Shown: positions 10,486 to 18,880 of the stretch, one piece after another | Layout of the letters: every line of letters starts with the position of its first letter | How positions within the stretch are numbered: position 1 is the stretch's first letter | Source: Thiotrichales bacterium 35-46-9 | GTDB taxonomy: Bacteria; Pseudomonadota; Gammaproteobacteria; Thiomicrospirales; Thiomicrospiraceae | Direction of reading: 5' to 3' | Assembly (NCBI GenBank): GCA_002281095.1 | Contig: NCFI01000006.1 | Coordinates: forward strand, 1-37,133 | DNA: 37,133 nucleotides | Notes under the pieces: model-generated | Database searches by the model: none | What the model was told of the DNA's origin: nothing | Seen by the model: only the letters and a program-made list of their open reading frames with translations | Translations under genes and position numbers: made by a program

Positions 10486-10952
10486 TATTCTTGCCCCCAA
10501 GTTAACTGTCCCGATAACACGCCTTGTGTGGGCTGCGTTAAATTCATAGCGGAAAGCATCACGCCTTGCTGCTCTAGTGCCGTTAGCCACTGCATTAACG
10601 CTTGTGCTGGGGCGGCTTCAACACGCGCGCTCACCTTTTGTCCGACCAAGCGTAAATTGCTGATCTGACCCGTTAATCCCGTTAAGGGCTGTGCGGCAAT
10701 CTGTTGTAGTAAGGCATCGCCTTGTAAGGATTTCGCCTGAGTGGCGGGCAGGCTTTGCGCCAACACCAGCAACTGCTGATGGGTATGTTGCGCTTGCACA
10801 AACTGCTTTTCGACACTTTGTTGCCATTGCCACCAGACACTCAACACCACAGCCAACATCAGTGCCGCCAGTAATAACACACCGTTGCGCTGCTGTGTCG
10901 GCGACAGCAGTTTTAAGCCCTGCTGAAGGGGCTGGATAAGACCTTGCATCAT
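10485..10952 (-). CDS. gspM: Type II secretion system protein M
   Basis: This 155-residue bitopic inner-membrane protein has a short cytosolic N-terminus, a transmembrane helix at about 23-41 and a periplasmic ferredoxin-like domain. The architecture and length match GspM, the partner that stabilises GspL in the assembly platform. Sequence conservation in this family is low, so position between gspL and gspN carries much of the weight. Two adjacent ATG codons overlap the end of gspL; the first gives a four-base ATGA overlap. A longer frame opening at 11066 is inside gspL and would bury the membrane anchor, so it is not used. Confidence 0.88.
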   Translation of the reverse strand: MMQGLIQPLQQGLKLLSPTQQRNGVLLLAALMLAVVLSVWWQWQQSVEKQFVQAQHTHQQLLVLAQSLPATQAKSLQGDALLQQIAAQPLTGLTGQISNLRLVGQKVSARVEAAPAQALMQWLTALEQQGVMLSAMNLTQPTQGVLSGQLTWGQE

Positions 10953-11956
10953 GGTGTTTCTCCTTGTTTCACCAAGCTGAGTTGTTGCGTGCCAGGCCAA
11001 CTGGCTTGCCAACCGGGTAAAGCAACCGCTTGTGATAACTGAGCCTCGGTTAAGGGAGCAGACCAAGTTAACACCATGCCTTTATCCGACAGCTGCAACT
11101 GGCTAAGCGGTGGAAAATTGACCAAGGTGGCATCTAGCTGTTGCAAGGCTAATAAGGGCGAGCTTTGTAACTGTGTCTGCAACGCCTGACGTTCTTTCAG
11201 CACCGACTTTGCCTGTGCCAAGAGATTCACCTGACGTTTAATTTCCGGAAAATGGCTTTTAACCAAGGCTTGCGTTTGCTGTTGTAACCCTTCTGTGGCG
11301 CGACTCTGTTGTAGCGTGTTGGTTAAGCTGACCAGCGCAGTCATCACCAACACCCCAGCTAATAGCAGCGCAGGCGTTTTCCATGCCCCCAATCCCGACC
11401 ACTGCCACTGACGTTTTCCCGCGCCTTGACGTAAGTCGAAGCTGGGTTGAACGGCAGGTAACGCACTGAGCGGCAAGCGTTTGATGTTCCAATCGGACGG
11501 TAATGACTCAATAGCAGCTTCACCATAACACACCAGGGTTTGTCGTTGCGATGCAGGCAAGGTCTGTAATAGGGTCAACATGGTCGCTGGTTGACCCGCC
11601 GTGCCTTCCCATTCACCCCAACGCACCAGCCAACGCTGTTCGCTTTCACACAGCAAGGTCACTTGATCGGCTTGCCAAGGCAGGCGCATAAAATCCGGGT
11701 ACCAAGCGGCAGCCGTCTGTGCCGACTGCTCAGCGAAAGCCTGCCAGTCTTGCTGGGCAATCGCCACCACCCAGCCTTCACCCGATGCCCCTTCACGTAC
11801 AGCAATAAGTTCAAGCTGCTGCACATCGCTTGCCAGTCGTTCTTCTAGCGCATAAGGCAAAGCGGCGCGCCATTGCCGACCTTTAGGAAATACCAGCCGA
11901 TGCCAACTCATCCATTCGGATGGAAATGGCACCGCCAGTGCCGAATTTGGATTCAT
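10949..11956 (-). CDS. gspL: Type II secretion system protein L
   Basis: GspL links the cytosolic ATPase GspE to the inner-membrane platform. The 335-residue protein has an actin-like cytosolic part (about 1-190, with LPYALEERLASDVQQL as the most recognisable block). A single transmembrane helix lies at about 194-213, followed by a periplasmic ferredoxin-like domain that is Leu/Gln-rich. It is slightly shorter than the usual 380-400 residues. It overlaps gspK by one base (TAATG) and gspM by four, so this part of the operon is translationally coupled. Confidence 0.92.
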   Translation of the reverse strand: MNPNSALAVPFPSEWMSWHRLVFPKGRQWRAALPYALEERLASDVQQLELIAVREGASGEGWVVAIAQQDWQAFAEQSAQTAAAWYPDFMRLPWQADQVTLLCESEQRWLVRWGEWEGTAGQPATMLTLLQTLPASQRQTLVCYGEAAIESLPSDWNIKRLPLSALPAVQPSFDLRQGAGKRQWQWSGLGAWKTPALLLAGVLVMTALVSLTNTLQQSRATEGLQQQTQALVKSHFPEIKRQVNLLAQAKSVLKERQALQTQLQSSPLLALQQLDATLVNFPPLSQLQLSDKGMVLTWSAPLTEAQLSQAVALPGWQASWPGTQQLSLVKQGETP

Positions 11957-12927
11957 TAAGGCTCAACCTCCGTTAACCAACGCATCAGACTCAAGGTACG
12001 TCCGCCATCGCGCATTAATAGGCTATTTAACTGCCATTGATAGGTTAAATATTCCGCCTGTGTTTGTAACTGAAAATAACGCGTTGAAACCGACATCACC
12101 CGCTCATTCACCAGTTGATTTAATTCCGCATCGCTGACACTCGATTGCCGCAACACCTCACTCACTTGCGCCAGCCGCTCAAAGGGTTCGCTGCGCTGAC
12201 GCGCCACCAACGACTTAGCCAAGTCTTCAGTCAACAGTGGCGACAAGGCCATCAGCACCGGAGCGGAAGCCGTGTTGACATTAATGGGCGTGACATTCGG
12301 CAGTGCCGTAAGGTAGGGTTTCAGTGCCAACAAAATCGGTTCAGTCACCCCCGCCACTTGGCGCAACTCATCGACACTGAGCAAGGCTTGATTGGCAGCA
12401 CGACGCATCGGCTGTTGTGCCATGTAAAAAGCCGATTCTGCCCCACCCGCCTGCGGAATATCGTCTGTATCTATCCAATCCGCCACCGCTGGCCAAAAGG
12501 GACATTCTAGCGTCAGCACTTGGCACAGTCGGTTAAACACCGCCAGTTGCTGCTCGCGCTGCTGTGTGTCGGCAACACCCAACTGGTTCACATTCAGCTT
12601 CGATTGCGCATCAATCAACCAACCGCGCACCTGCCCACCATCGAAAGGCACCGCGGGCATGGGTTGCGCCCACAATTCTAACAAATGGTCGGTTTGTGAT
12701 TGCTCGGCATCGAATTTTAACGCACTTTTCACCCAATCCTGCGCACTGATTAACACCGCCCAAGCCTGCAACTGCGCTTGGCTCGACTGCGCACGCACTA
12801 TGGCGCTTTGCTGTTGCTGCCACAGCGGATACATTAGCCCAGCAATAACGGTAACAATCACCAACACCAGTAACAGTGCCACGCCTTGTTGGTGTTTGGG
12901 GCGTCGAATAGGCGATGCGCTCATCAC
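11956..12927 (-). CDS. gspK: Type II secretion system minor pseudopilin K
   Basis: GspK caps the pseudopilus tip together with GspI and GspJ. The N-terminus KHQQG^VALLLVLVIVTVI carries a prepilin-peptidase site after Gly15. As is normal for GspK it lacks the Glu at mature position 5. The protein then has the large alpha-helical domain characteristic of GspK, with NVNTASAPVLMAL (helix-hairpin-helix-like) and calcium-site-like acidic residues (DWIDTDDIP). The length of 323 residues is typical. It overlaps gspJ by ATGA. Two successive ATG codons are possible starts with no practical difference. Confidence 0.95.
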   Translation of the reverse strand: MMSASPIRRPKHQQGVALLLVLVIVTVIAGLMYPLWQQQQSAIVRAQSSQAQLQAWAVLISAQDWVKSALKFDAEQSQTDHLLELWAQPMPAVPFDGGQVRGWLIDAQSKLNVNQLGVADTQQREQQLAVFNRLCQVLTLECPFWPAVADWIDTDDIPQAGGAESAFYMAQQPMRRAANQALLSVDELRQVAGVTEPILLALKPYLTALPNVTPINVNTASAPVLMALSPLLTEDLAKSLVARQRSEPFERLAQVSEVLRQSSVSDAELNQLVNERVMSVSTRYFQLQTQAEYLTYQWQLNSLLMRDGGRTLSLMRWLTEVEP

Positions 12928-13520
12928 GGCTGCCGCTCACTGACCGGAAACACCATGCGCACCACTTCTTGTTGCGCCGATAACAACACCACATTGATAC
13001 TGCTGGGCAATTGCGTTAAGGTATTAGCTCCCGCTGGCGGCCATTGCGTAAAGGGTTGTCCTGTGGCATCTAACCACTCCACCGTCATAGCAGTCACCTC
13101 GGTTAACACTTGCTGACGCAAAGGCTCGGCAATACCGGCTCTGTCTAAACTCGGCCAACGCAAACGCCACAATCCCTCTTTATCAACAACATAGCCAATA
13201 CGCATTAAGCCGCTACCACCTTCTCGGTTATCGAAACGGGTACATTCAAACCCCCCATCGGCATAACTTAAACAGGCTGGCAAGGGCGTTCCTTGCACGT
13301 CGCTAATACTGCGCGGTGCCAATTGCAACAAGTCGCTCATCAACAAAGCTTGCGCTTTTAACAGCTGCGACGAAGCGGTCATTTCATCACTTAACTGATG
13401 ATACCAGCGTGTGACCTGATTCATGCCCGAAGCCAACACCACACCCAGCACCGCCAGCACCAACAGGGCAACCATTAATTCAATCAGAGTGAAGCCGTGT
13501 TGAGATGAAGCGGGTTTCAT
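12924..13520 (-). CDS. gspJ: Type II secretion system minor pseudopilin J
   Basis: The 198-residue minor pseudopilin has a short leader ending at Gly9 and a mature N-terminus [17 protein letters not shown], including the conserved Glu5. The C-terminal domain fits the GspJ size and has the usual late-strand sequence VEWLDATGQPFTQWPP. GspJ forms the tip complex with GspI and GspK in the periplasm. Processing needs the prepilin peptidase GspO/PilD, which is not encoded in this window. It overlaps gspI by four bases at its 5' end. Confidence 0.94.
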   Translation of the reverse strand: MKPASSQHGFTLIELMVALLVLAVLGVVLASGMNQVTRWYHQLSDEMTASSQLLKAQALLMSDLLQLAPRSISDVQGTPLPACLSYADGGFECTRFDNREGGSGLMRIGYVVDKEGLWRLRWPSLDRAGIAEPLRQQVLTEVTAMTVEWLDATGQPFTQWPPAGANTLTQLPSSINVVLLSAQQEVVRMVFPVSERQP

Positions 13521-13906
13521 GGCGTCACCACCAAGGCCGACAAGAGCAAAGCACGCCCTTTCAGGTCATCACTGGGCAGAACACGAATGGTCACTTGCCT
13601 AGTACCGGGAAAATCGGTGTCGGTAAATTCAGTGGTTACTTGCCAGTTTTGTTCGCCATGCACCACGGTGAGTTTTTCGTTTTTATACGCGACGCCTAGG
13701 CGCAAGCTTTGCCACTGCTGCCACGCCACCTGTTGCGCTTGCGCCTGTTGTCGTAATTGGCTTTGCGTATGAATAATCGCCCCCATGCCTTCCATCAGTG
13801 CCAACAAAGCAATGGCGACCACTATTAAGGCAATCAGCACTTCAATCAGGCTAAAGCCGCTTTCTTGACGACGGCGACGCTTAACGCGAGACACTGTTAC
13901 TGACAT
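13517..13906 (-). CDS. gspI: Type II secretion system minor pseudopilin I
   Basis: The 129-residue minor pseudopilin has a strongly basic leader (KRRRRQES) ending at Gly17, followed by FSLIEVLIALIVVAIALLALM with Glu5. The small C-terminal domain matches GspI in length. GspI nucleates the tip of the pseudopilus with GspJ and GspK. The ATG at 13906 lies 26 bases inside the end of gspH, an overlap consistent with the compact coupling seen through the operon. Confidence 0.93.
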   Translation of the reverse strand: MSVTVSRVKRRRRQESGFSLIEVLIALIVVAIALLALMEGMGAIIHTQSQLRQQAQAQQVAWQQWQSLRLGVAYKNEKLTVVHGEQNWQVTTEFTDTDFPGTRQVTIRVLPSDDLKGRALLLSALVVTP

Positions 13907-14366
13907 AACGGCCGTCTCCCGTCCAAGATAGACTCTGTGTCGCCAAATGGTTTCGACTCAGCTGCAACTCACCTGCCTGTTGGTCACCATCGGGGCGGCA
14001 AGTCCACGACATCACCTCATCTTTCATCAGTGGAAGCTGACGCTTAGGTGTCAGCTTCCAATCGGGCAAGCCGTTCAACGCGGCTACCGAAGGTTCATCG
14101 ACCCAATCGCGCACACTGCTATTCCAGCGTTGCACCCGTAATTGCTGCGCCAGCAGCACTCGATGACTGGTTTGCAATTGCGCTGCTAAGTCGCACGACA
14201 AGCTGAGTAAGCCTTCCGCTTGCGCCAACCACTGACGCGCCACCCGTTGCTGATCGGTTTGTAACATCGGCATCACGCTCGCCCACACAATGGCAATCAC
14301 CACCAGAACCACCAACAGCTCAATGAGGGTGAAGCCGGCTTGCCTTATTGGTCTGCTTTTGCCCAA
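13881..14366 (-). CDS. gspH: Type II secretion system minor pseudopilin H
   Basis: The 161-residue pseudopilin has the cleavage motif QAG^[17 protein letters not shown] and a C-terminal domain in the GspH position of the operon. There is no ATG upstream of the leader: the reading frame begins at a TTG at 14366, 22 bases inside gspG, giving an eleven-residue leader [14 protein letters not shown] is therefore the most likely start, which may lower translation relative to gspG. The usual role is joining the minor tip complex to the major pseudopilin. Confidence 0.9.
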   Translation of the reverse strand: MGKSRPIRQAGFTLIELLVVLVVIAIVWASVMPMLQTDQQRVARQWLAQAEGLLSLSCDLAAQLQTSHRVLLAQQLRVQRWNSSVRDWVDEPSVAALNGLPDWKLTPKRQLPLMKDEVMSWTCRPDGDQQAGELQLSRNHLATQSLSWTGDGRYVSNSVSR

Positions 14367-14785
14367 TTGCCTATGTCCGCATTGTAGCCATCACCGCCGG
14401 CAACGCCATCAGCACCCAGTGAGTAAATGTCGATTTCGCCATGCTCACCCGGATTCAAATACAAGTAATCATTGCCCCAAGGATCTTGCGGTAAGCTTTC
14501 TAAATAGCCTTTCGGGTTGTAATTACGGGGCTTGGGATTGCCTTCGGGCTTTTTCGCCAAAGCTTCTAACCCTTGATCGGTACTGGGATAAGCAAAATTA
14601 TCCAGCTTGTACATCTTCAAGGCACTTTCAATACTGCGAATATCCTGCTGCGCTTTCACCACCCGCGCTTGCTCAGGTCGATCCATGATTTGCGGCACAA
14701 CAAAGGTTGCCAGTAGCGCCAAAATGACCACCACCACCATTAACTCGATTAGGGTGAAGCCCGCTTGTTTTTGACTTGTCTTCAT
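14345..14785 (-). CDS. gspG: Type II secretion system major pseudopilin G
   Basis: GspG is the main subunit of the periplasmic pseudopilus piston. The 146-residue precursor has a leader MKTSQKQAG^[23 protein letters not shown] with Glu5. The conserved [18 protein letters not shown] block follows, then [16 protein letters not shown], and the calcium-binding [20 protein letters not shown] near the C-terminus. This is the best-conserved pseudopilin and the call is secure. It starts 21 bases downstream of gspF. Confidence 0.97.
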   Translation of the reverse strand: MKTSQKQAGFTLIELMVVVVILALLATFVVPQIMDRPEQARVVKAQQDIRSIESALKMYKLDNFAYPSTDQGLEALAKKPEGNPKPRNYNPKGYLESLPQDPWGNDYLYLNPGEHGEIDIYSLGADGVAGGDGYNADIGNWAKADQ

Positions 14786-14806
14786 ACAAAAAACCTCTAT
14801 TATGAA

Positions 14807-16030
14807 TTAACCAACCAACTGATTCATGGCAAAAATAGGCAATAAAATGGCCATGACAATGAGTAACACCACGCCACCCATGACCAAAATCAGTACCGGT
14901 TCAATCAGCTTCACCAACGAAGCTGATAAAGCTTGTGTGCTCACTTCGTAGTGATGCGCCACACGTCCCAGCATATCGGGTAGCCGTCCCGACGCTTCGC
15001 CACTTTCCACCAAATAGCGCACCAATGAAGGAAAGGCCTTAGATTCGGCCAAAGCGCGATACAAAGGCACGCCTTCACGCACTTGCACCGCCATGTTATC
15101 GACTGCCAAACGTTGCGGTAATAGGCTCAACACCTGTGCTGAAATGCGCAAGGCTTCTACCGCCGGTACACCGCTATTCAACAACACCGATAATGTACGC
15201 GCCCAACGCGCCGTATTCGACTCAGTCAGCAATTTACCAAACAGCGGTAAGCGCAATAACAGCCGATGCCAACGCAAGCGAAAGGCATCGCGCTTTAATA
15301 ACCACTTAAACACGCCAAACGCCACCAATAGCAGCAGTAGCAAGGCGAACCACCAGTTAGCTAACCAATCACTGACGGCAATGAGGCCTTGCGTCAACGG
15401 GGGTAGTGATTGCTTCATATGGGTGAACATCACCACCACTTTCGGCACCACCACCGTGAGCAAAAAAACAACAATCACAAGCGATAGGGTGAGCATTAAA
15501 ATAGGGTAAAACATAGCCCCTTTCATTTGCCCCGACACCTGCTCGCGTAATTCGATGGCATCGGCCAATTTGGCCATCACCACCGTTAAATTGCCCGACT
15601 CTTCGCCCGCACCAATCATCGCAACCACATCATCGGGCAGACGATAAGGCGCACTGCGAAAGGCATTCGCTAACGACTGACCTTCCTGCACCTGACCATG
15701 CACATGGGTCAGTAATCGCCCCAAGCGTTTACTTTCCGCCTGTGCCGATAAAATCGACAATACTTGCGCCAAGGGCAAGCCGCCTTCGAGCAGGGTAGCG
15801 ATTTGACGCGTCAGCAATACCAGCTCTTTCAGTGGTAAATACCCACGCCAAAACGAAGCCTGCCACCAACCACTGGTTTGCCGACTGGCCGTTTGCACTT
15901 CATTCACCGACACTGGCGTTAAGCCTTGCGCGCGCAAACTGGAGCGCAAGCTGTAAGCTGAGTCGGCGGTTTGAGTACCTTTAACCGACTTACCGTTAGC
16001 GTTTAAGGCTTGATAATCAAAGCTGGGCAT
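14807..16030 (-). CDS. gspF: Type II secretion system inner-membrane platform protein F
   Basis: GspF is the polytopic core of the inner-membrane platform. The protein starts MPSFDYQALNANGKSVKGT, as usual for the family, and has two T2SSF domains each followed by hydrophobic helices (GAMFYPILMLTLSLVIVVFLLTVVVPKV and the C-terminal PVLILVMGGVVLLIVMAILLPIF). From the ATG at 16030 it is 407 residues, the standard size; a GTG at 16081 would add 17 residues not found in the family. No strong ribosome site is visible for either. It is the first gene of the gspF-N block, and gspE, normally just upstream, lies 4.5 kb away beyond an opposite-strand cassette. Confidence 0.95.
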   Translation of the reverse strand: MPSFDYQALNANGKSVKGTQTADSAYSLRSSLRAQGLTPVSVNEVQTASRQTSGWWQASFWRGYLPLKELVLLTRQIATLLEGGLPLAQVLSILSAQAESKRLGRLLTHVHGQVQEGQSLANAFRSAPYRLPDDVVAMIGAGEESGNLTVVMAKLADAIELREQVSGQMKGAMFYPILMLTLSLVIVVFLLTVVVPKVVVMFTHMKQSLPPLTQGLIAVSDWLANWWFALLLLLLVAFGVFKWLLKRDAFRLRWHRLLLRLPLFGKLLTESNTARWARTLSVLLNSGVPAVEALRISAQVLSLLPQRLAVDNMAVQVREGVPLYRALAESKAFPSLVRYLVESGEASGRLPDMLGRVAHHYEVSTQALSASLVKLIEPVLILVMGGVVLLIVMAILLPIFAMNQLVG

Positions 16031-16094
16031 AAATTGAAATAAACCTTGAGGTGACGCTTGTTTAGCTCGTAAAGATAACACAATCTTAAGTCAT

Positions 16095-16115
16095 CGTCAT
16101 GACATTATCATGACG
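16095..16115. promoter_or_regulatory. Perfect inverted repeat, possible operator
   Basis: CGTCATGA (16095-16102) and TCATGACG (16108-16115) form an eight-base perfect dyad with a five-base spacer. It sits 65 bases upstream of the gspF start and 44 bases upstream of the -35 of the divergent lipoprotein gene. Its symmetry and place suggest a regulator binding site acting on gspF-N, the lipoprotein gene or both. The regulator cannot be named from this sequence. Confidence 0.5.
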
Positions 16116-16158
16116 GCTAAGCGTTGAACGAGTGGCAATGAAAATTGATATTCAGAAG

Positions 16159-16188
16159 TTGACAATTCGATATGGGGGGGGATAGCAT
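16159..16188 (+). promoter_or_regulatory. Candidate phase-variable promoter with G8 tract in the spacer
   Basis: A consensus -35 TTGACA (16159-16164) is followed after 18 bases by TAGCAT (16183-16188), a four-of-six -10. The spacer contains eight consecutive G (16174-16181). Slipped-strand changes in the G run would alter the -35/-10 spacing, with seven G giving the optimal 17. The likely ATG is 41 bases after the -10. The strand, spacing and homopolymer are read directly; switching is inferred. Confidence 0.6.
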
Positions 16189-16228
16189 AAGCAACAAATC
16201 TATTCAACCCTCAAAAGAGATAAAAACC

Positions 16229-18880
16229 ATGCAAAAAACCATGCGCAAATTGCCGCTAGCGGCTGTTATTGTGTCTGCGACTTTATTAACTGCCTGTGGT
16301 GGCGGTGGTGACTCACCGATCGGTGGCACATCTACTACAACTACTGGATCATCTTCTTCACTCTCTGGTACTGCCGCCAAAGGTATTATCAAACAAGCAC
16401 TTGTGACTGCCGAAGAATTAGTCGGCACTTCATGGGTTGCGCGTGGTACTGCTACCACCGACAACAACGGTGACTATACGCTGACGATGACTGGCTACAC
16501 CAACGGCGTGGTGCGCGTTACCGTCACGCCAACTGCTAGCACCCGCATGGTGTGTGATGCACCCAGCGGCTGTATTAGTGCCGACGGTAGCACAACGCCT
16601 TTCGGAAGCGATGCTACGCTAGCTAACGACTTTAGCATGAAATCGGTTGTACCTCCTGTCACCACAACAGACAACAAAGCCTACGTTACCCCTCTTACCG
16701 ATATGGTGGCGGCTAATTTAGAGCAAAATCCAGCCGGCATCAATAGCGATACCATTAAACAAAAGTCGAACCAAGTGGCTGGCATTTTTGGCTTAGGTGA
16801 CATTTTACGCACTCGTCCTATCGATATTACTAAAGGCATTGCTGGACAAGATCAATCTGAACAAAGCTATGCCTTAGCGCTCTCTGCCGTTGCAGAAATG
16901 GTCAATAAAAGTTCTACCAATGCTACAGGCGCAACACAAGCTTTAGCCAAATTAAGAAACAGTTTCTTAGATGGTAAATTCGATAGCACTGATAGCTTCA
17001 GTGGTAATAAAGATGTACTCACCAGCATTTTAGAAACCAAAACAGCCGTGCTTAACGACAACGTCATTTCTGGCAAAATCGATGCGCAAGTTAAAACCAT
17101 TATTCTGAACGATACAACTGACAAACAAACCAGCTATAAACCAGCGGAAGGCTACACACCGCCCGTCGTCGAAACCGCTGTTGCTAACGATATTGACAAA
17201 GCTAAAGCCATTGTTGCTCAAGCGCGTGCCTTACAATCGAGTATCAGCAGTATGGAAAGTCCGGCTCAGTCGTTTAGCAACCAAATCGATACGGTAAGTA
17301 AAGTGTGGAATGATCGCAGTAGTTTAATGGCCGTCTATTTATCTGAAATCATTCAAGACGTGGCTGCGCAACTCGGCTCTGGCATTACTGGTTCAGTAAC
17401 AGATCAGTCAGTAATAATCAATACAACGCAATCTCTAAGCTGTTATCCAGACAGCAATGGCACACTGAAAGTTAGCCTATATAACAACACCAATCAAACC
17501 ACATCGGTTCAAAATGCTTCTTGTCAGGTTTACGATTCGTACTACAATACTACCAACAATCCAATGGGCACGGTAAAAGTCAGTGTTGCTGATTCCGCAA
17601 ACGGATTGTTAATCACCGTTAGCAAAGCATTGGCCACCAATGGCGGCGATCTATTACCAGCTGTGAATTTAAGCCTCACACTCCCTGGTTTTACCACGGC
17701 TGACCTAACAGCCAAGAGCAAAACATTGTCGAACGCTTCCTTTGTTATTGGCGGCAATATCAGCGACACCCGTGCTAGCATGATCTTTAACAACCTGACG
17801 GCAACGGCTAACTTTTTAGAAGCTTACACGGCAAGTGATAGCAACACCACCATGCCTGTATTAACCAACGCCTCTTTCAAGGGCGATATTCGCTTGGCAG
17901 ATACAGTGACCAATGGTAGCTTTGTAGGCAATGTTGATATTACTGCGGTTCGACCAACCACTGCAGGCTCATCGGGCAACCTAAGTATTAGCAAAGTCGC
18001 TTTAGACGGTACTTTTAGCCATGCAAGTAATAGCCTTAAGGCTGCCGCGACATTTAACCTAACCAATGCCGCTTCGTTTGATTTAACTGCGTTCAGTAGC
18101 TATGAGAAAACGAAATATATTTATGCGGGTAGCTACTCAAACACGCCATTAAACCTTAATACAAGTAATATCGCGAGTTTAGCAACGCAAGCGGGAGTGC
18201 CCAGCGATATTTCAAACCTTTTTGTAAATTATTACAACTATGGATATAGCTACTTTAATGGACACACTACAGTCGAAATACCAAATAATAGTACCTGCTT
18301 CAGCTATTACACTGGTGCACCAACTTATACAAGCGGCAATAAGTGTACCGCAGGTGACGTATTAGGCTTCGCTGATGCACTCAAAACCCAAGCACCAAAT
18401 GCTATGGATTTCACACTGCAAAGTGGTTCCTACTCGCCAGCTAGTGAGTACAGTCCAGCTTATTCATCTGCTGGTGGCTACGCTACTTTCCCCGACTATG
18501 AGTCAGCCACTAACTTTGCTCAGGGTAACTTAACCCTTAGCCTAGATGCCAACTTAGCTGGCTTCCCCAATACTGTGGCAACCGTGACGGTAGATCGTCA
18601 AGGCTATCCTGATATTGGTACAGCAGTGGTATCGTTAAAACAGCAAAGCGTGAATCGTGGTCTGACCATTTCAGCAAGCAACAGCGTGGCGAATGGAGCT
18701 TCTAACATTAATGCCTTAACGGTTACCAGCTTAGACGGCACAACCATGATGCTGAATAAATCCAATAGTGGTGGTATTCAAGGCACCATTAAAGTGGGTA
18801 ATACGACCGTTGCCGACATTATTGATATGAAAGGTTGGACAAAAGTCAGCTTCAAGGATGGTACTTTTGAAAGCTTCTAA
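16229..18880 (+). CDS. Large surface-type lipoprotein of unknown function
   Basis: The 883-residue protein has a lipoprotein signal peptide: MRKLPLAAVIVSATLLTAC with the lipidated Cys at residue 23, followed by GGGGDS and a Thr/Ser-rich linker. Residues about 45-130 look like a carboxypeptidase-regulatory-type beta-sandwich (LSGTAAKGIIKQALVTAEEL, NNGDYTLTMTGY). The remainder is rich in Asn, Ser, Thr and Ala, predicted beta or mixed, without a motif I recognise. The absence of Asp at +2 fits outer-membrane sorting. An ATG at 16172 opens the same frame but would bury the signal peptide behind 19 residues; the ATG at 16229, after AAAGAGA, is chosen. It is followed, with a 23-base overlap, by a barrel-like protein. 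A T2SS-exported surface lipoprotein is plausible but unproven. Confidence 0.85.
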   Translation: MQKTMRKLPLAAVIVSATLLTACGGGGDSPIGGTSTTTTGSSSSLSGTAAKGIIKQALVTAEELVGTSWVARGTATTDNNGDYTLTMTGYTNGVVRVTVTPTASTRMVCDAPSGCISADGSTTPFGSDATLANDFSMKSVVPPVTTTDNKAYVTPLTDMVAANLEQNPAGINSDTIKQKSNQVAGIFGLGDILRTRPIDITKGIAGQDQSEQSYALALSAVAEMVNKSSTNATGATQALAKLRNSFLDGKFDSTDSFSGNKDVLTSILETKTAVLNDNVISGKIDAQVKTIILNDTTDKQTSYKPAEGYTPPVVETAVANDIDKAKAIVAQARALQSSISSMESPAQSFSNQIDTVSKVWNDRSSLMAVYLSEIIQDVAAQLGSGITGSVTDQSVIINTTQSLSCYPDSNGTLKVSLYNNTNQTTSVQNASCQVYDSYYNTTNNPMGTVKVSVADSANGLLITVSKALATNGGDLLPAVNLSLTLPGFTTADLTAKSKTLSNASFVIGGNISDTRASMIFNNLTATANFLEAYTASDSNTTMPVLTNASFKGDIRLADTVTNGSFVGNVDITAVRPTTAGSSGNLSISKVALDGTFSHASNSLKAAATFNLTNAASFDLTAFSSYEKTKYIYAGSYSNTPLNLNTSNIASLATQAGVPSDISNLFVNYYNYGYSYFNGHTTVEIPNNSTCFSYYTGAPTYTSGNKCTAGDVLGFADALKTQAPNAMDFTLQSGSYSPASEYSPAYSSAGGYATFPDYESATNFAQGNLTLSLDANLAGFPNTVATVTVDRQGYPDIGTAVVSLKQQSVNRGLTISASNSVANGASNINALTVTSLDGTTMMLNKSNSGGIQGTIKVGNTTVADIIDMKGWTKVSFKDGTFESF

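Noticed and set aside
12145-13116. Several long open frames on the plus strand opposite gspK and gspJ
   Set aside because: They are shadows of the gsp reading frames, with Cys/His/Arg-rich composition and no recognisable domain.
16172-16228. Upstream ATG at 16172 as the lipoprotein start
   Set aside because: It would put 19 polar residues before the signal peptide; the ATG at 16229 has a ribosome site and a proper lipoprotein signal.
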